DNA of 56,436 nucleotides from Natronohydrobacter sp. (GTDB taxonomy: Bacteria; Pseudomonadota; Alphaproteobacteria; Rhodobacterales; Rhodobacteraceae): NCBI GenBank assembly GCA_020832555.1, contig JAFIEM010000009.1, forward strand, positions 1 through 56,436, written 5' to 3'. A program made the position numbers and the translations under genes. Of the stretch, positions 17,475 to 25,927 are shown one piece after another (the stretch's first letter is position 1; each line of letters starts with the position of its first letter). The notes under the pieces are model-generated. The model was not told the DNA's origin. It saw only the letters and a list, made by a program, of their open reading frames with translations, and did no database searches.

Positions 17475-19643
17475 ATGAGCAGGACAGGTGGAAACGGGCG
17501 CAGGCTTGTGGCGGACCGGCGCGCGACGCCGCCCGCAAAGGCGAAAGCCGCAACGCCGAAGCCCAGCAGCCGCAAGCGCGGAGCCGCGAAGGTGCGCCGC
17601 GGCAATATCTTCGTGCGTCTGATCACAGGTCTGGTGTCCTTCATCTGGCGGATCATCTGGGGCGTGACATGGCGCCTTGGTGCGACGGTCGCGACAATCG
17701 TGGCCCTGGCCACGGCCTATTTCTACAGCACCCTGCCACCGCTCGACGATCTTCTGGATGCCCGCGCGCGCGGCTCCGTCACCATGATGGACGCCGATGG
17801 CAGCGTCTTCGCATGGCGCGGCGAAACCTTCGGAGGCGCGATCACAGCGCAGACCGTCTCGCCGCATCTGCGCAACGCCATCATCGCGGTCGAGGACCGG
17901 CGCTTCTATTCGCATTTCGGTCTCAGCCCGCGCGGCATTGCCGGTGCGATCCGCTCGAACATGCAATCCGGGCGCAGCGCCTTTTCGGGCGCAGGCGGCT
18001 CCACCATCACGCAGCAGGTCGCGAAACTCCTGTGCCTTGGCGTGCCGTTCGATGCCGCCCAATGGCCCTCGGAATCCGCCTATGAAGATGACTGCCGTCG
18101 CGGCACGGTCTGGCGCAAGATCAAGGAAGTGCCCTATGCCTTCGCGCTGGAAGCGAAATTCAGCAAGGACGAGATCCTCACGATCTACATGAACCGCGCC
18201 TTCCTCGGCGCGGGCGCACGCGGGTTCGAAGCTGCCGCACAGCGCTATTTCGGGCGCAGCGCCGCCGAAGTCGGCCCCGCCGAGGCCGCGATGCTGGCAG
18301 GGCTTCTGCCTGCCCCCTCGCTGCTGGCCCCGACCCGCAATCTGGAACGCGCACAGGCGCGGGCCAATGTGGTGATCACGCTGATGGCGGAACAGGGCTA
18401 TCTCAGCGACTATGAAGTGGCCGAAGCCCGGTCCTACCCCGCCACTCTCTCGCGGCAGGCCGAGGCGCAGCGCGGCATCCATTTCGCCGACTGGCTCATG
18501 CAGTCCGGCCCGTCTTACCTGACGCGCAACACCACCGAAGACGTGATCATGCGCACCACCTTCAACCCGCGCATCCAGACCGCAATCGAGGATGCCGTGG
18601 CAGAGGTGTTCAGCAATCGCGTGCGCGAAGGCTCGCAGGCCGAGGTCGCGGTGGTCGTCATGTCCGCCGACGGGGCTGTGCGCGGCATGGTGGGCGGGCG
18701 CTCGCCCTCGGTGGGGGGCTTCAACCGCGCCACACAAGCCATGCGCCAAACCGGATCCTCGTTCAAACCTTTCCTCTTTGCCGCCGCGCTGGAAAACGGG
18801 TTCGAACCCTTCGATATCGTCGAGGATGCACCGCTCACGATCAACATTCCCGGCTCCGGCCCCTGGTCGCCGCGCAATTACGACAACCGCTTCCACGGTT
18901 TCGTCACCCTGACCGAAGCGCTGGCGAAATCCCACAACACCCCCGCCGTGCGCATTTCCGAAGCGATGGGCCGCGCCCGCGTGCGCGAAGTCGCCAATAA
19001 ATTCGGCCTGCACAGCGACCTTGCCGAAGGCCCCGCGCTCGCGCTGGGCGCGTCCGAGGCCAATCTGCTGGAAATGACCGCCGCCTATGCGGGCATTCTG
19101 AACGGCGGCAGCGCCGTGCGCCCCTATGGCATTGAACAACTCTCGCTGCTGGGCGACCCGACGCCTTTGTTCGGGGCCTCAAGCGGGATCGGCGAGCGCG
19201 TGATCTCGGAACGCTCGGCGCAGGTTCTGACCTGGATGATGACCCGCGTCGTGGCCGAGGGCACCGGCACCCGCGCGCGCCTGCCGGGCTGGCAGGTCGC
19301 GGCCAAGACCGGCACCACACAGGCCGCGCGCGATGCCTGGTTCATCGGCTTCACGGCGGATTATGTCGCGGGCGTCTGGATGGGCTATGACGACAACTCG
19401 CCCCTGACCGGCGTCACCGGCGGCGGCCTGCCCGCCGAAATCTGGCGCGAGACGATGGAGCGCGTGCATCGCGGCCTCTCGCCCCGGCCCCTGCCGATGA
19501 TCGAACCCGAACGCCCGGTTCTGGAACCGCCCCGGACCGAGGCCCCGGTCCAACCCGTCCCGCAAGCCCCGGCGGCACAGGGCGGCGGGTCGCTCGACGA
19601 CGCGATCCGCGGGATTCTGGGCTCGATTTTTGGCGGGAACTGA
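17475..19643 (+). CDS. Penicillin-binding protein 1A, bifunctional
   Basis: Class A PBP of 722 aa that polymerises and crosslinks peptidoglycan. Basic cytoplasmic tail (1–45), one membrane anchor (about 48–82), GT51 transglycosylase domain with EDRRFYSHFGLSPRG (catalytic Glu), GGSTITQQ and YMNRAFLGAGARGFEAAA, then a transpeptidase domain with SxxK in TGSSFKPF, SHN in AKSHNTP and KTGTT near residue 613. A short Pro-rich tail ends LDDAIRGILGSIFGGN, which may be an amphipathic membrane helix. An insertion with Cys residues in the transglycosylase (LCLGVPF ... YEDDCRR) is seen in alphaproteobacterial homologues. Preceded by AGGACCGAG. Confidence 0.93.
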   Translation: MSRTGGNGRRLVADRRATPPAKAKAATPKPSSRKRGAAKVRRGNIFVRLITGLVSFIWRIIWGVTWRLGATVATIVALATAYFYSTLPPLDDLLDARARGSVTMMDADGSVFAWRGETFGGAITAQTVSPHLRNAIIAVEDRRFYSHFGLSPRGIAGAIRSNMQSGRSAFSGAGGSTITQQVAKLLCLGVPFDAAQWPSESAYEDDCRRGTVWRKIKEVPYAFALEAKFSKDEILTIYMNRAFLGAGARGFEAAAQRYFGRSAAEVGPAEAAMLAGLLPAPSLLAPTRNLERAQARANVVITLMAEQGYLSDYEVAEARSYPATLSRQAEAQRGIHFADWLMQSGPSYLTRNTTEDVIMRTTFNPRIQTAIEDAVAEVFSNRVREGSQAEVAVVVMSADGAVRGMVGGRSPSVGGFNRATQAMRQTGSSFKPFLFAAALENGFEPFDIVEDAPLTINIPGSGPWSPRNYDNRFHGFVTLTEALAKSHNTPAVRISEAMGRARVREVANKFGLHSDLAEGPALALGASEANLLEMTAAYAGILNGGSAVRPYGIEQLSLLGDPTPLFGASSGIGERVISERSAQVLTWMMTRVVAEGTGTRARLPGWQVAAKTGTTQAARDAWFIGFTADYVAGVWMGYDDNSPLTGVTGGGLPAEIWRETMERVHRGLSPRPLPMIEPERPVLEPPRTEAPVQPVPQAPAAQGGGSLDDAIRGILGSIFGGN

Positions 19644-19729
19644 GGGTTCGGCGCGAAGGCCGGAAGCTGTAAAAACATCAAAAGCCCACTGCGACACGCC
19701 AATCCATCCAGCTTGTCATCGGAGGCTAG

Positions 19730-19756
19730 ATGCCCGATAGTGAGATTGAAGCTTAG
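19730..19756 (+). CDS. Possible 8-codon upstream ORF
   Basis: MPDSEIEA and a TAG, preceded by GGAGG four bases upstream, ending 17 bases before the GTG of the next gene. Both elements are well formed, but ORFs this short also arise by chance; expression is unproven. Confidence 0.3.
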   Translation: MPDSEIEA

Positions 19757-19773
19757 GCCGGTAGGAGGGATAC

Positions 19774-20757
19774 GTGAAATCGGACTTCACGCTGAGCCGA
19801 CCATTAGCTGTCTTTCGTCCTCGATTTCGGCGGCTTCTGTCAGGGAAATACTCATCGGGCGACATAACCGATTTATTCCGATTCTTGCGCTCTACGGCTG
19901 ACCGAGAATCGGTGGTCCGCGAAATCGGCGACTTGATTGCTCACCCCGAGGAGCGTGATAAAGGTCGATCTGTTTCTCGCTTACAAGACACTTTAGCAGC
20001 GAAAGCTTGGGTTGTTCGGATAATGAACGACGGTGCGCCGTCTATGAATGGTGATTGGATCGCAGCATTGCAGCGAAACTTGCGAGGGATGAATGATGAA
20101 GTGTTGAACGCTTACGCACAAATTCCATTGCCGTCGCATTTTCCCGAGCCACCGCGATTCACGAATTACAGTCAGCTATGTCAAGAGGCGAACGCAGCGA
20201 TAAGGCGCTTAAGGAAACAAAAAGACGGCACTTATTCCTTCAACGTTAAGTCTCAATTTGTCGATCGAGATCGATCTGTACTTCTATTTTTGAATGATAG
20301 GCATCCGATTACTCACACTGCGTTCGAAATGGCGGAACTAATGAGCGACCTATGGATGACGCTATTGAAAAGCGGATTGGCCACAGAAAATGATAGTGAT
20401 GCAGTTGCCCGCTTGGAGGCTCCGATTGGAGCGTTCATTATCTCACAGCTGCACCGCTCAACGATCAAGTCGGGTGGGAACGAATACCATCTGAAAGCAA
20501 ATCGAAGTGGCCCAACACCTCCAAATCCTCCTGATAACCCGCACCCGGTACAATACGGAAGTGTGTGGGTTTTTGCTGAGATTGCCAGCGTACCGAGGAA
20601 CCAGCAGAAAGATTTGGGTGACTCTGGATTAGTCTTTTGTGTTTACGGACGCAATGAGAATTACTGTGAGCGCGCTCTACTTGACAAAGGCGACTGGAGT
20701 GGACTCACGTTGGAGCTTTCCGAATGTGGTAAACTAACATTTGTGGAAGACCAATAG
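19774..20757 (+). CDS. Hypothetical protein in a low-G+C insert
   Basis: 327-aa protein from a GTG with a strong AGGAGG five bases upstream. Sampled blocks have 40–53% G+C, against clearly G+C-richer flanks, and codon choice differs (many A/T third positions), suggesting recent acquisition. No signal peptide or membrane segment. The N-terminal third is helical and charged (STADRESVVREIGDLIAHPEERDKGR), a phrase I associate with uncharacterised proteobacterial proteins of mobile regions. A Pro-rich loop (SGPTPPNPPDNPHP) separates a middle helical region from a C-terminal part rich in beta-type residues. I do not recognise a fold or function. It has no partner gene on its strand. Confidence 0.7.
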   Translation: MKSDFTLSRPLAVFRPRFRRLLSGKYSSGDITDLFRFLRSTADRESVVREIGDLIAHPEERDKGRSVSRLQDTLAAKAWVVRIMNDGAPSMNGDWIAALQRNLRGMNDEVLNAYAQIPLPSHFPEPPRFTNYSQLCQEANAAIRRLRKQKDGTYSFNVKSQFVDRDRSVLLFLNDRHPITHTAFEMAELMSDLWMTLLKSGLATENDSDAVARLEAPIGAFIISQLHRSTIKSGGNEYHLKANRSGPTPPNPPDNPHPVQYGSVWVFAEIASVPRNQQKDLGDSGLVFCVYGRNENYCERALLDKGDWSGLTLELSECGKLTFVEDQ

Positions 20758-21017
20758 CGCATTGTTGCACCACCGATGACACGACTTTGGGCATCAGGGA
20801 TTGCTATGTCGGCGCAATCTGTTCCGCAAGCCGTTTGGGCGCGATAAAGGCATGGCGCACTCAATGAATAGACCAAAAAAACGACCAACGGAGATTCTGA
20901 CAAGTTTGGGCGTGTCGACTGTCAGAAGATTTCCGCAATCTCACGACAGCCGCCCGCCGACCCCGAAGGCACCAAGCAGAAGGCCACCGCTTGTCAAGCG
21001 GCGAGCACCCGCACCTC
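20758..21017. other. Gene-free stretch at the edge of the low-G+C insert
   Basis: 260 bp between the 327-aa gene and the convergent zinc-ribbon gene. The segment 20755–20860 (starting GCGCATTGTTGCACCACCG) has the look of an insertion-sequence end or relic but I cannot match it to a family and see no inverted-repeat partner. No supported ORF. Confidence 0.4.
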
Positions 21018-21806
21018 TTACCGCCCCAGCAGCCCCGCAACCGTGCCGCGCAGACCATCCACCGCCCCGACATATCCCTCGGCCACAGGGGCAAGCGCAG
21101 GCACCGCGCCTCCGACCATCGGGGCGACAAGGTAGAGCGCCACAAGGATCACCGCCACTGCCAGCGGCAGGGTCAGGCCCCGGATGAAACTGCTGTTGCG
21201 CTCGGCACTCGTCGGCGGCACGGCCACGGTCTCGGTCGCGCTGCCCCCGCGCCCCCGCCCGCCCTTGATCGGCTCCAGCGAGGCGCTGATATCCTCGATA
21301 TCCGGAAAAGGCTGCGCCTTGGCCTCCGGGGCTTGCGTGGTCTTGGGGGCTTCCGTGGCACTGTCGTCGCTGGTCTTGCTGGGCCAGGGCGCGGGGCCGG
21401 AAAGCCCCAGATCGGGTTGCGTTTCCAGCCCGACCGCGTCCCGCGCGCGCTGTTCGGCCTCGAACGCGGCCTCTTCGCGCAGGATATCCAGAATGGTCTC
21501 ATCCACCGGCTTGGGTTTCAGATCCCCCGCGATGGCCGCACCCTCCGCGCTGTCGTCACCGTCACCGTCGTCGGCGGCATCGGGCGAAGCCGCGCTCTCA
21601 GGTTCAGGCTCTGGCTCAAGCTCAGGTTCCACCTCTGCGTCAGGCGCCACCGGGGCGGGTTCGGGATTGCGCAGCATCAGCGCAGCGGGATGATCCTGAA
21701 ACCAGACTGTCCCGCAGGCCGAGCATTGCACCTCGCGCCCCTCCTCGGGCAGCAGGTCATCGTCGATTTCATACTGAGCTTTGCAACTCGGACAGGTAAT
21801 GCGCAT
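21018..21806 (-). CDS. Zinc-ribbon (MJ0042-type) membrane protein
   Basis: 262-aa protein with an N-terminal zinc ribbon CPSCKAQYEIDDDLLPEEGREVQCSAC (two CxxC pairs), a long acidic Pro/Ala/Glu-rich disordered stretch, a stretch FPDIEDISASLEPI, and a single C-terminal membrane segment (LPLAVAVILVALYLVAPMV, about residues 205–225) with a short tail. This is the usual architecture of alphaproteobacterial MJ0042-finger proteins next to ftsEX; function unknown. A GTG at 21809 precedes the ATG; AAGG spacing favours the ATG. Divergent from ftsE. Confidence 0.8.
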   Translation of the reverse strand: MRITCPSCKAQYEIDDDLLPEEGREVQCSACGTVWFQDHPAALMLRNPEPAPVAPDAEVEPELEPEPEPESAASPDAADDGDGDDSAEGAAIAGDLKPKPVDETILDILREEAAFEAEQRARDAVGLETQPDLGLSGPAPWPSKTSDDSATEAPKTTQAPEAKAQPFPDIEDISASLEPIKGGRGRGGSATETVAVPPTSAERNSSFIRGLTLPLAVAVILVALYLVAPMVGGAVPALAPVAEGYVGAVDGLRGTVAGLLGR

Positions 21807-21967
21807 CACGGAACCTTGCTCGAAGCCTCAAACGGGCATTGGCCTTGATTTACAGATGTTGTAGCAAGCATGAACGCAAACGCCAAGTTTATTAGAGTGT
21901 CTGTTCAAGGAACGGAAACAATGGTCAGACCGATCCGGCACCGCCTGCCCCCGCAAAGGACGCCGCG

Positions 21968-22639
21968 ATGATCGTGTTCGAGGATGTCGCGCATGATTAT
22001 GGCGGGGGACCGCTGTTTCGGGACGTGACCGTGCGGCTGGAACAGGGCAGTTTCCATTTCCTGACCGGCCCATCGGGCGCGGGCAAAAGCACCTTTCTCA
22101 AGCTCTGCTACGGCGAATTGCTGCCAAGCTCCGGCAAGGTCACGCTGCTGAACCGCGACCTGCGCGAGATGACCCGCGACCAACTGGCCGAAACCCGCGA
22201 ACGCATCGGCGTGGTCCATCAGGATTGCCAGTTTCTCGATCACCTGACCGTCGAGCAGAATGTCGGCCTGCCGCTGACCGCGACCGACCGCCCGCTGCGC
22301 GAGAGTGATGTGAGTGACCTTTTGGGCTGGGTGGGGCTGGGCGCGCGCGCCGATGCCCTGCCGCCCACGCTTTCAGGCGGCGAACGCCAGCGCGCGGCAC
22401 TTGCGCGCGCCATCATCGGCGCGCCGAATGTTCTGATCGCGGATGAACCGACCGGAAATCTGGACTGGGAGATGTCGCAGCGCCTGATGATGCTGCTGAT
22501 CGAACTCAATCGCATGGGAACGGCTGTCCTGATCGCAACCCATGACCTGAACCTGATCCGTTTCGCGAAAGCGCAGGTGCAGGCGCGGGTGATGCGCATA
22601 TCAGGGCGCAAGCTGCAACTGGCGGGGGCGGAACTGTGA
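21968..22639 (+). CDS. ftsE: Cell-division ATP-binding protein FtsE
   Basis: ATPase partner of FtsX; the complex drives peptidoglycan hydrolases at the division site. 223 aa with Walker A GPSGAGKST, Q-loop (VVHQDCQFLDHLTV), ABC signature LSGGERQRAALARA, Walker B VLIADEPTGNLD and H-loop IATHDLN. ATG follows AAGGA seven bases upstream. Stop overlaps the ftsX GTG. Confidence 0.94.
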   Translation: MIVFEDVAHDYGGGPLFRDVTVRLEQGSFHFLTGPSGAGKSTFLKLCYGELLPSSGKVTLLNRDLREMTRDQLAETRERIGVVHQDCQFLDHLTVEQNVGLPLTATDRPLRESDVSDLLGWVGLGARADALPPTLSGGERQRAALARAIIGAPNVLIADEPTGNLDWEMSQRLMMLLIELNRMGTAVLIATHDLNLIRFAKAQVQARVMRISGRKLQLAGAEL

Positions 22640-23508
22640 GCGCGCGCGCCATCTCCAGCCTTGTCGTGCCCGGTCGCGGCCAGAGCGTCTGGCTGGTCAC
22701 GCTCTCCTCCGCCGCGATGGCCTTTCTCGCGGTCTTCGCGCTGGCGCTTTCCGTCACTTCTGCCCGACTGGCCGCCACATGGTCCGATGCGCTGGCGCAG
22801 ACCGCGACCGTGCGCATTTCGGCCCCGCCCGAGGAAATGGACAGCCAGACCGCGCTGGTGCTCGACGTGCTGCGCACCACCCCCGGCATTGCCGAAGCGC
22901 GCGTCATGGTGCCCGACGAACAGGCCGCGCTGCTGGAAGCCTGGCTTGGCCCTGACCTGCCGCTTGATGCGCTGCCGCTGCCGCGCCTGATCGAGCTGAC
23001 CGAGACGCCAGAGGGCCCCGACCGTCAGGGCCTGCGCCTGCGTCTGGCCGCCGAAGCGCCCGGCGCGATCTATGACGACCACACCCGCTGGCGCAGACCG
23101 CTGGTGCAGGCCGCCACCCGCCTGCAAAGCTTCGCGCTGGTCTCGCTTGTGCTGATCGGGGCCGTAACCGCCGCGATGATCGCGCTGGCCGCCAGTGCTG
23201 CGCTGTCCTCCAACGGACAGGTGATCCGCGTCTTGCGGCTGGTCGGCGCGCGTGACCGCTTCATTGCGCTCGCCTTCGTACGCCGGATCTCGCGCCGCGC
23301 GCTTTATGGTGCCGCAGCGGGAACCGCCGTGGCGATGCTGGCCCTGCTCGCATTGCCACAGGCCGGCAGCGCAGTGCCGGTGCTGGCAGGGCTTGGCTTT
23401 CAGGGCTGGACATGGGCCTTGCCACTGGCCATCCCGCCGCTGACGGCGATCCTCGCCTGGGCCGCCAGCATGGCCACTGCCTTCCGCGTTCTCAGAGGAG
23501 TGACCTGA
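22636..23508 (+). CDS. ftsX: Cell-division protein FtsX
   Basis: Four-helix membrane subunit of FtsEX. 290 aa starting at a GTG that overlaps the end of ftsE. First helix about residues 20–45, then a large periplasmic loop with VRISAPPEEMDSQTALVLDVLRTTPGIAEARVM, and three helices from about residue 165. The loop VLRLVGARDRFIALAFVRR is the conserved coupling region. Final codons overlap plsC (TGATG). Confidence 0.92.
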   Translation: MSARAISSLVVPGRGQSVWLVTLSSAAMAFLAVFALALSVTSARLAATWSDALAQTATVRISAPPEEMDSQTALVLDVLRTTPGIAEARVMVPDEQAALLEAWLGPDLPLDALPLPRLIELTETPEGPDRQGLRLRLAAEAPGAIYDDHTRWRRPLVQAATRLQSFALVSLVLIGAVTAAMIALAASAALSSNGQVIRVLRLVGARDRFIALAFVRRISRRALYGAAAGTAVAMLALLALPQAGSAVPVLAGLGFQGWTWALPLAIPPLTAILAWAASMATAFRVLRGVT

Positions 23509-24248
23509 TGCGATACGCCCTGCAATGGCTGCGCTCGGTGGTGTTCATCGGGCAGATGTATGTCGCGATGCTGGTCGTCGGCGTGGTCTATCTGCCCTAT
23601 GCGCTGTGGCACCGAGATGGCGCGCTGCGGGCCTGTCAGGATTATTGCCGCTATGTCTGCTGGTCCGCCGCATGGATGGTTGGGCTGCGCAGCGAAGTGC
23701 GCGGCCCGGTTCCCTCCGGTGGCGTCCTGATCGCGGCGAAACATCAGTCCTTCCTCGATATCATCATGATCTTCGGCGCGCTGCCGCGCGGGCGGTTCAT
23801 CATGAAGAAACAACTCGTCTGGGCCCCGATCCTTGGCTGGTACGGGCTGCGCATCGGCTGTGTGCCGGTGGATCGCGGCAAGCGTGGTCAGGCGATCAAG
23901 GCGATGGTCGCGCGCGTCAAGGCTGGCAAGCAGGAACCGGGGCAGTTGATCATCTACCCGCAGGGCACCCGCGTCGCGCCCGGTGTGGTCAAACCCTACA
24001 AGGCGGGCACAGCGGCGCTCTATCAGGAGCTTGGTCAGGATTGTGTGCCGGTGGCGACCAATGTCGGCATGTTCTGGCCGCGCCACAGCCTCTATCGCAA
24101 GCCGGGGCTGGCGGTGGTCGAATTCCTGCCCACCATCCCCGCCGGACGCGAGCCACGCGCCTTTCTGGCGGAATTGGAGCAAGTGGTTGAAGAGGCATCG
24201 GACAAGCTGATGGCAGAGGCGGCAGAGCAGTTGGGGCAGGGGAAGTAG
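23508..24248 (+). CDS. plsC: 1-acyl-sn-glycerol-3-phosphate acyltransferase
   Basis: Membrane-bound acyltransferase converting lysophosphatidate to phosphatidate. 246 aa: N-terminal membrane segment, catalytic HxxxxD as KHQSFLD, substrate motifs GRFIMKKQLVWAPILGWYG and the PQGTR block. Translationally coupled to ftsX; the ftsE–ftsX–plsC cluster is common in this order. Confidence 0.93.
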   Translation: MRYALQWLRSVVFIGQMYVAMLVVGVVYLPYALWHRDGALRACQDYCRYVCWSAAWMVGLRSEVRGPVPSGGVLIAAKHQSFLDIIMIFGALPRGRFIMKKQLVWAPILGWYGLRIGCVPVDRGKRGQAIKAMVARVKAGKQEPGQLIIYPQGTRVAPGVVKPYKAGTAALYQELGQDCVPVATNVGMFWPRHSLYRKPGLAVVEFLPTIPAGREPRAFLAELEQVVEEASDKLMAEAAEQLGQGK

Positions 24249-24304
24249 GGGGGCGTGGTGCGTCGAGAAGAGCCCTTTGCTACCAAAGCCATCCACGGTA
24301 TCAC

Positions 24305-24334
24305 ACAAGCACAAGCACAAGCACAAGCACAAGC
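24305..24334. repeat. Hexanucleotide tandem repeat, ACAAGC x5
   Basis: Five exact ACAAGC units ten bases upstream of the ribosome site of the 69-aa gene. A length-variable tract here could change promoter or leader geometry. Confidence 0.9.
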
Positions 24335-24355
24335 ACGACCTCGAAGGAGCCTACT

Positions 24356-24565
24356 GTGTCGAAGCCAATGATAAATGGAGACCACACGTTCCGAACGACA
24401 GAGTCCTTTGACGGAATGATCCGTGGGAACGCTATTGTAAAGACAGGGGCGAACGTCGATTTTTCTGGAATGGTCGGAGGTGATTTGATTATTGAACGAG
24501 GAGCTACCGTCAAATTATCGGGCATGATAGGCGGGCAAATCGTCAACGATGGTAAGCTTCTTTGA
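24356..24565 (+). CDS. Small bactofilin-like beta-solenoid protein
   Basis: 69-aa protein from a GTG with AAGGAG six bases upstream. After a short lead it is built of 18-residue repeats: GMIRGNAIVKTGANVDFS, GMVGGDLIIERGATVKLS, then a truncated GMIGGQIVNDGKLL. Glycine and hydrophobic residues recur in register, the pattern of right-handed beta-helices such as bactofilins, but it is far shorter than a bactofilin. No signal peptide. A sampled block is 47% G+C, lower than neighbours. Function unknown; self-polymerisation is a guess from the repeat pattern. Confidence 0.65.
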   Translation: MSKPMINGDHTFRTTESFDGMIRGNAIVKTGANVDFSGMVGGDLIIERGATVKLSGMIGGQIVNDGKLL

Positions 24566-24632
24566 AAGGTTTTGACCTGCTCACCTGTGAGGTGACGCTT
24601 GGTCCGCTTAGCCGCCCGTCACGACTGCCCCC

Positions 24633-25916
24633 TCACTTCCGCCCAACACCCGCCACATAGGTCTGCACCACCGCGCGGTCGCAGCCCATCACCTGCAGCG
24701 TGAATAACTCATCCATCAGCCCCCGCGCCCGCGCCATGCGCAGCGCCATCGCGGGCGTGGCCTGCGCATCCAGTACCACCAGATCCGCCTCGCTTCCCAC
24801 CTCCAGCGTGCCGATGCGCCCCTCCAGCCCCAGCGCCACGGCATTGCCGCGCGTGATCCAGTGAAAGGCGCGGTAGGGGTGCATGCGCTGGCCCTGCAAT
24901 TGCAGCACCTTATAGCCCTCGGCCAGCGTCGTGAGCATGGAATAGCTGGTCCCGCCGCCGATATCCGTGGCGATCCCGTTCACCAGCCCCGCAGCCCGCA
25001 GCTTCGCGTCATTGAACAGCCCCGACCCCAGATAGAGATTCGAGGTCGGGCAAAACACCGGTTTCGCCCCTGCCTCTGCCAGCGCACCGATTTCGCGGTC
25101 GTTCAGGTGGATCGCATGGCCCAGCAGCGTATTCTCGCGCAACAACCCGTAGCGCGCATAGATATCGGTGTAATCCACCGCATCCGGGTATAGCTCGCAG
25201 GACAAAGCGATTTCGGCGTGGTTCTCGCTCAGATGGGTCTGGATGTGGCAGTCCGGGTGCTCTGCCGCCAAAGCCTGCGTCGCGTCCATCTGCGCGGGGC
25301 TAGAGGTGATCGCGAAACGCGGTGTGATCACATAGCCCAGCCGCCCCTTGCCATGCCAGCGCGCGATCAGCGCCTTCGTGTCATCATAGCCCGATTGCGC
25401 CGTGTCGCGCAGACCATCAGGCGCGTTGCGGTCCATCATCACCTTGCCGGTCAACAGCCGCATGTTGCGCGCCAGCGCTTCGGCGAACAATGCCTCTGCC
25501 GAAGCTGCATGGACCGAAGCATAAGCCACCGCCGTTGTCGTGCCATGCGCGGTCAGCAGGTCCAGAAACGCCCGCGCCATGACCGCGCAGAATGCCGGGT
25601 CGCTGTAGCGGGTTTCTTCGGGGAAAGTGTAGTCATTCAGCCAGTCCAGAAGCTGCGCCGCCCAGCTTGCGATCACCTGCGTTTGCGGGAAATGCAGATG
25701 CGTGTCGATGAACCCCGGCATCACAAGATGCGGGCGGTGGTCGATCACTTCGGCCCCGGCCGCGTCGAGAGTGGTAAATTCATCGAACGCCTTGATAATC
25801 CCGTCTTCAATCAAGAGCCCGCCATCTTCGATATAGCGGAAGCTGTCCGTGTCCTCGGGGGTCTGGGGTTCGCGCAAGAAGCTGAGCAACCGCGCGCGGA
25901 TGATTTTTCGTTCCAT
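24633..25916 (-). CDS. guaD: Guanine deaminase
   Basis: Zinc amidohydrolase that converts guanine to xanthine, feeding the xanthine dehydrogenase encoded upstream. 427 aa from the ATG before ERKIIRAR. Metal ligands: HLHFPQ motif (GFIDTHLHFPQTQ), further His in QTHLSENHAE and HAIHLND, and the Asp in TDIGGGTSYSML. Last gene of the xdhA–xdhB–xdhC–guaD run; 11 bp after xdhC. Confidence 0.93.
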   Translation of the reverse strand: MERKIIRARLLSFLREPQTPEDTDSFRYIEDGGLLIEDGIIKAFDEFTTLDAAGAEVIDHRPHLVMPGFIDTHLHFPQTQVIASWAAQLLDWLNDYTFPEETRYSDPAFCAVMARAFLDLLTAHGTTTAVAYASVHAASAEALFAEALARNMRLLTGKVMMDRNAPDGLRDTAQSGYDDTKALIARWHGKGRLGYVITPRFAITSSPAQMDATQALAAEHPDCHIQTHLSENHAEIALSCELYPDAVDYTDIYARYGLLRENTLLGHAIHLNDREIGALAEAGAKPVFCPTSNLYLGSGLFNDAKLRAAGLVNGIATDIGGGTSYSMLTTLAEGYKVLQLQGQRMHPYRAFHWITRGNAVALGLEGRIGTLEVGSEADLVVLDAQATPAMALRMARARGLMDELFTLQVMGCDRAVVQTYVAGVGRK

Positions 25917-25927
25917 GAAAAACGCTT

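Noticed and set aside
17412-19139. Long minus-strand ORF (575 aa) opposite the PBP1A gene
   Set aside because: Composition-driven shadow of a G+C-rich gene; no family features, while the plus-strand protein has all PBP motifs.
20755-20860. Insertion-sequence remnant
   Set aside because: GCGCATTGTTGCACCACC looks like an IS end, but there is no partner repeat, target duplication or transposase fragment I can confirm.
20801-21187. Plus-strand ORF of 128 aa running into the zinc-ribbon gene
   Set aside because: Basic Pro/Arg-rich tail is the antisense of the zinc-ribbon gene; the start region has no ribosome site.
24301-24546. Minus-strand ORF ending in a VLVLVLVL tract
   Set aside because: An artefact of the hexanucleotide repeat read in reverse; plus-strand gene has a strong ribosome site and ordered repeats.
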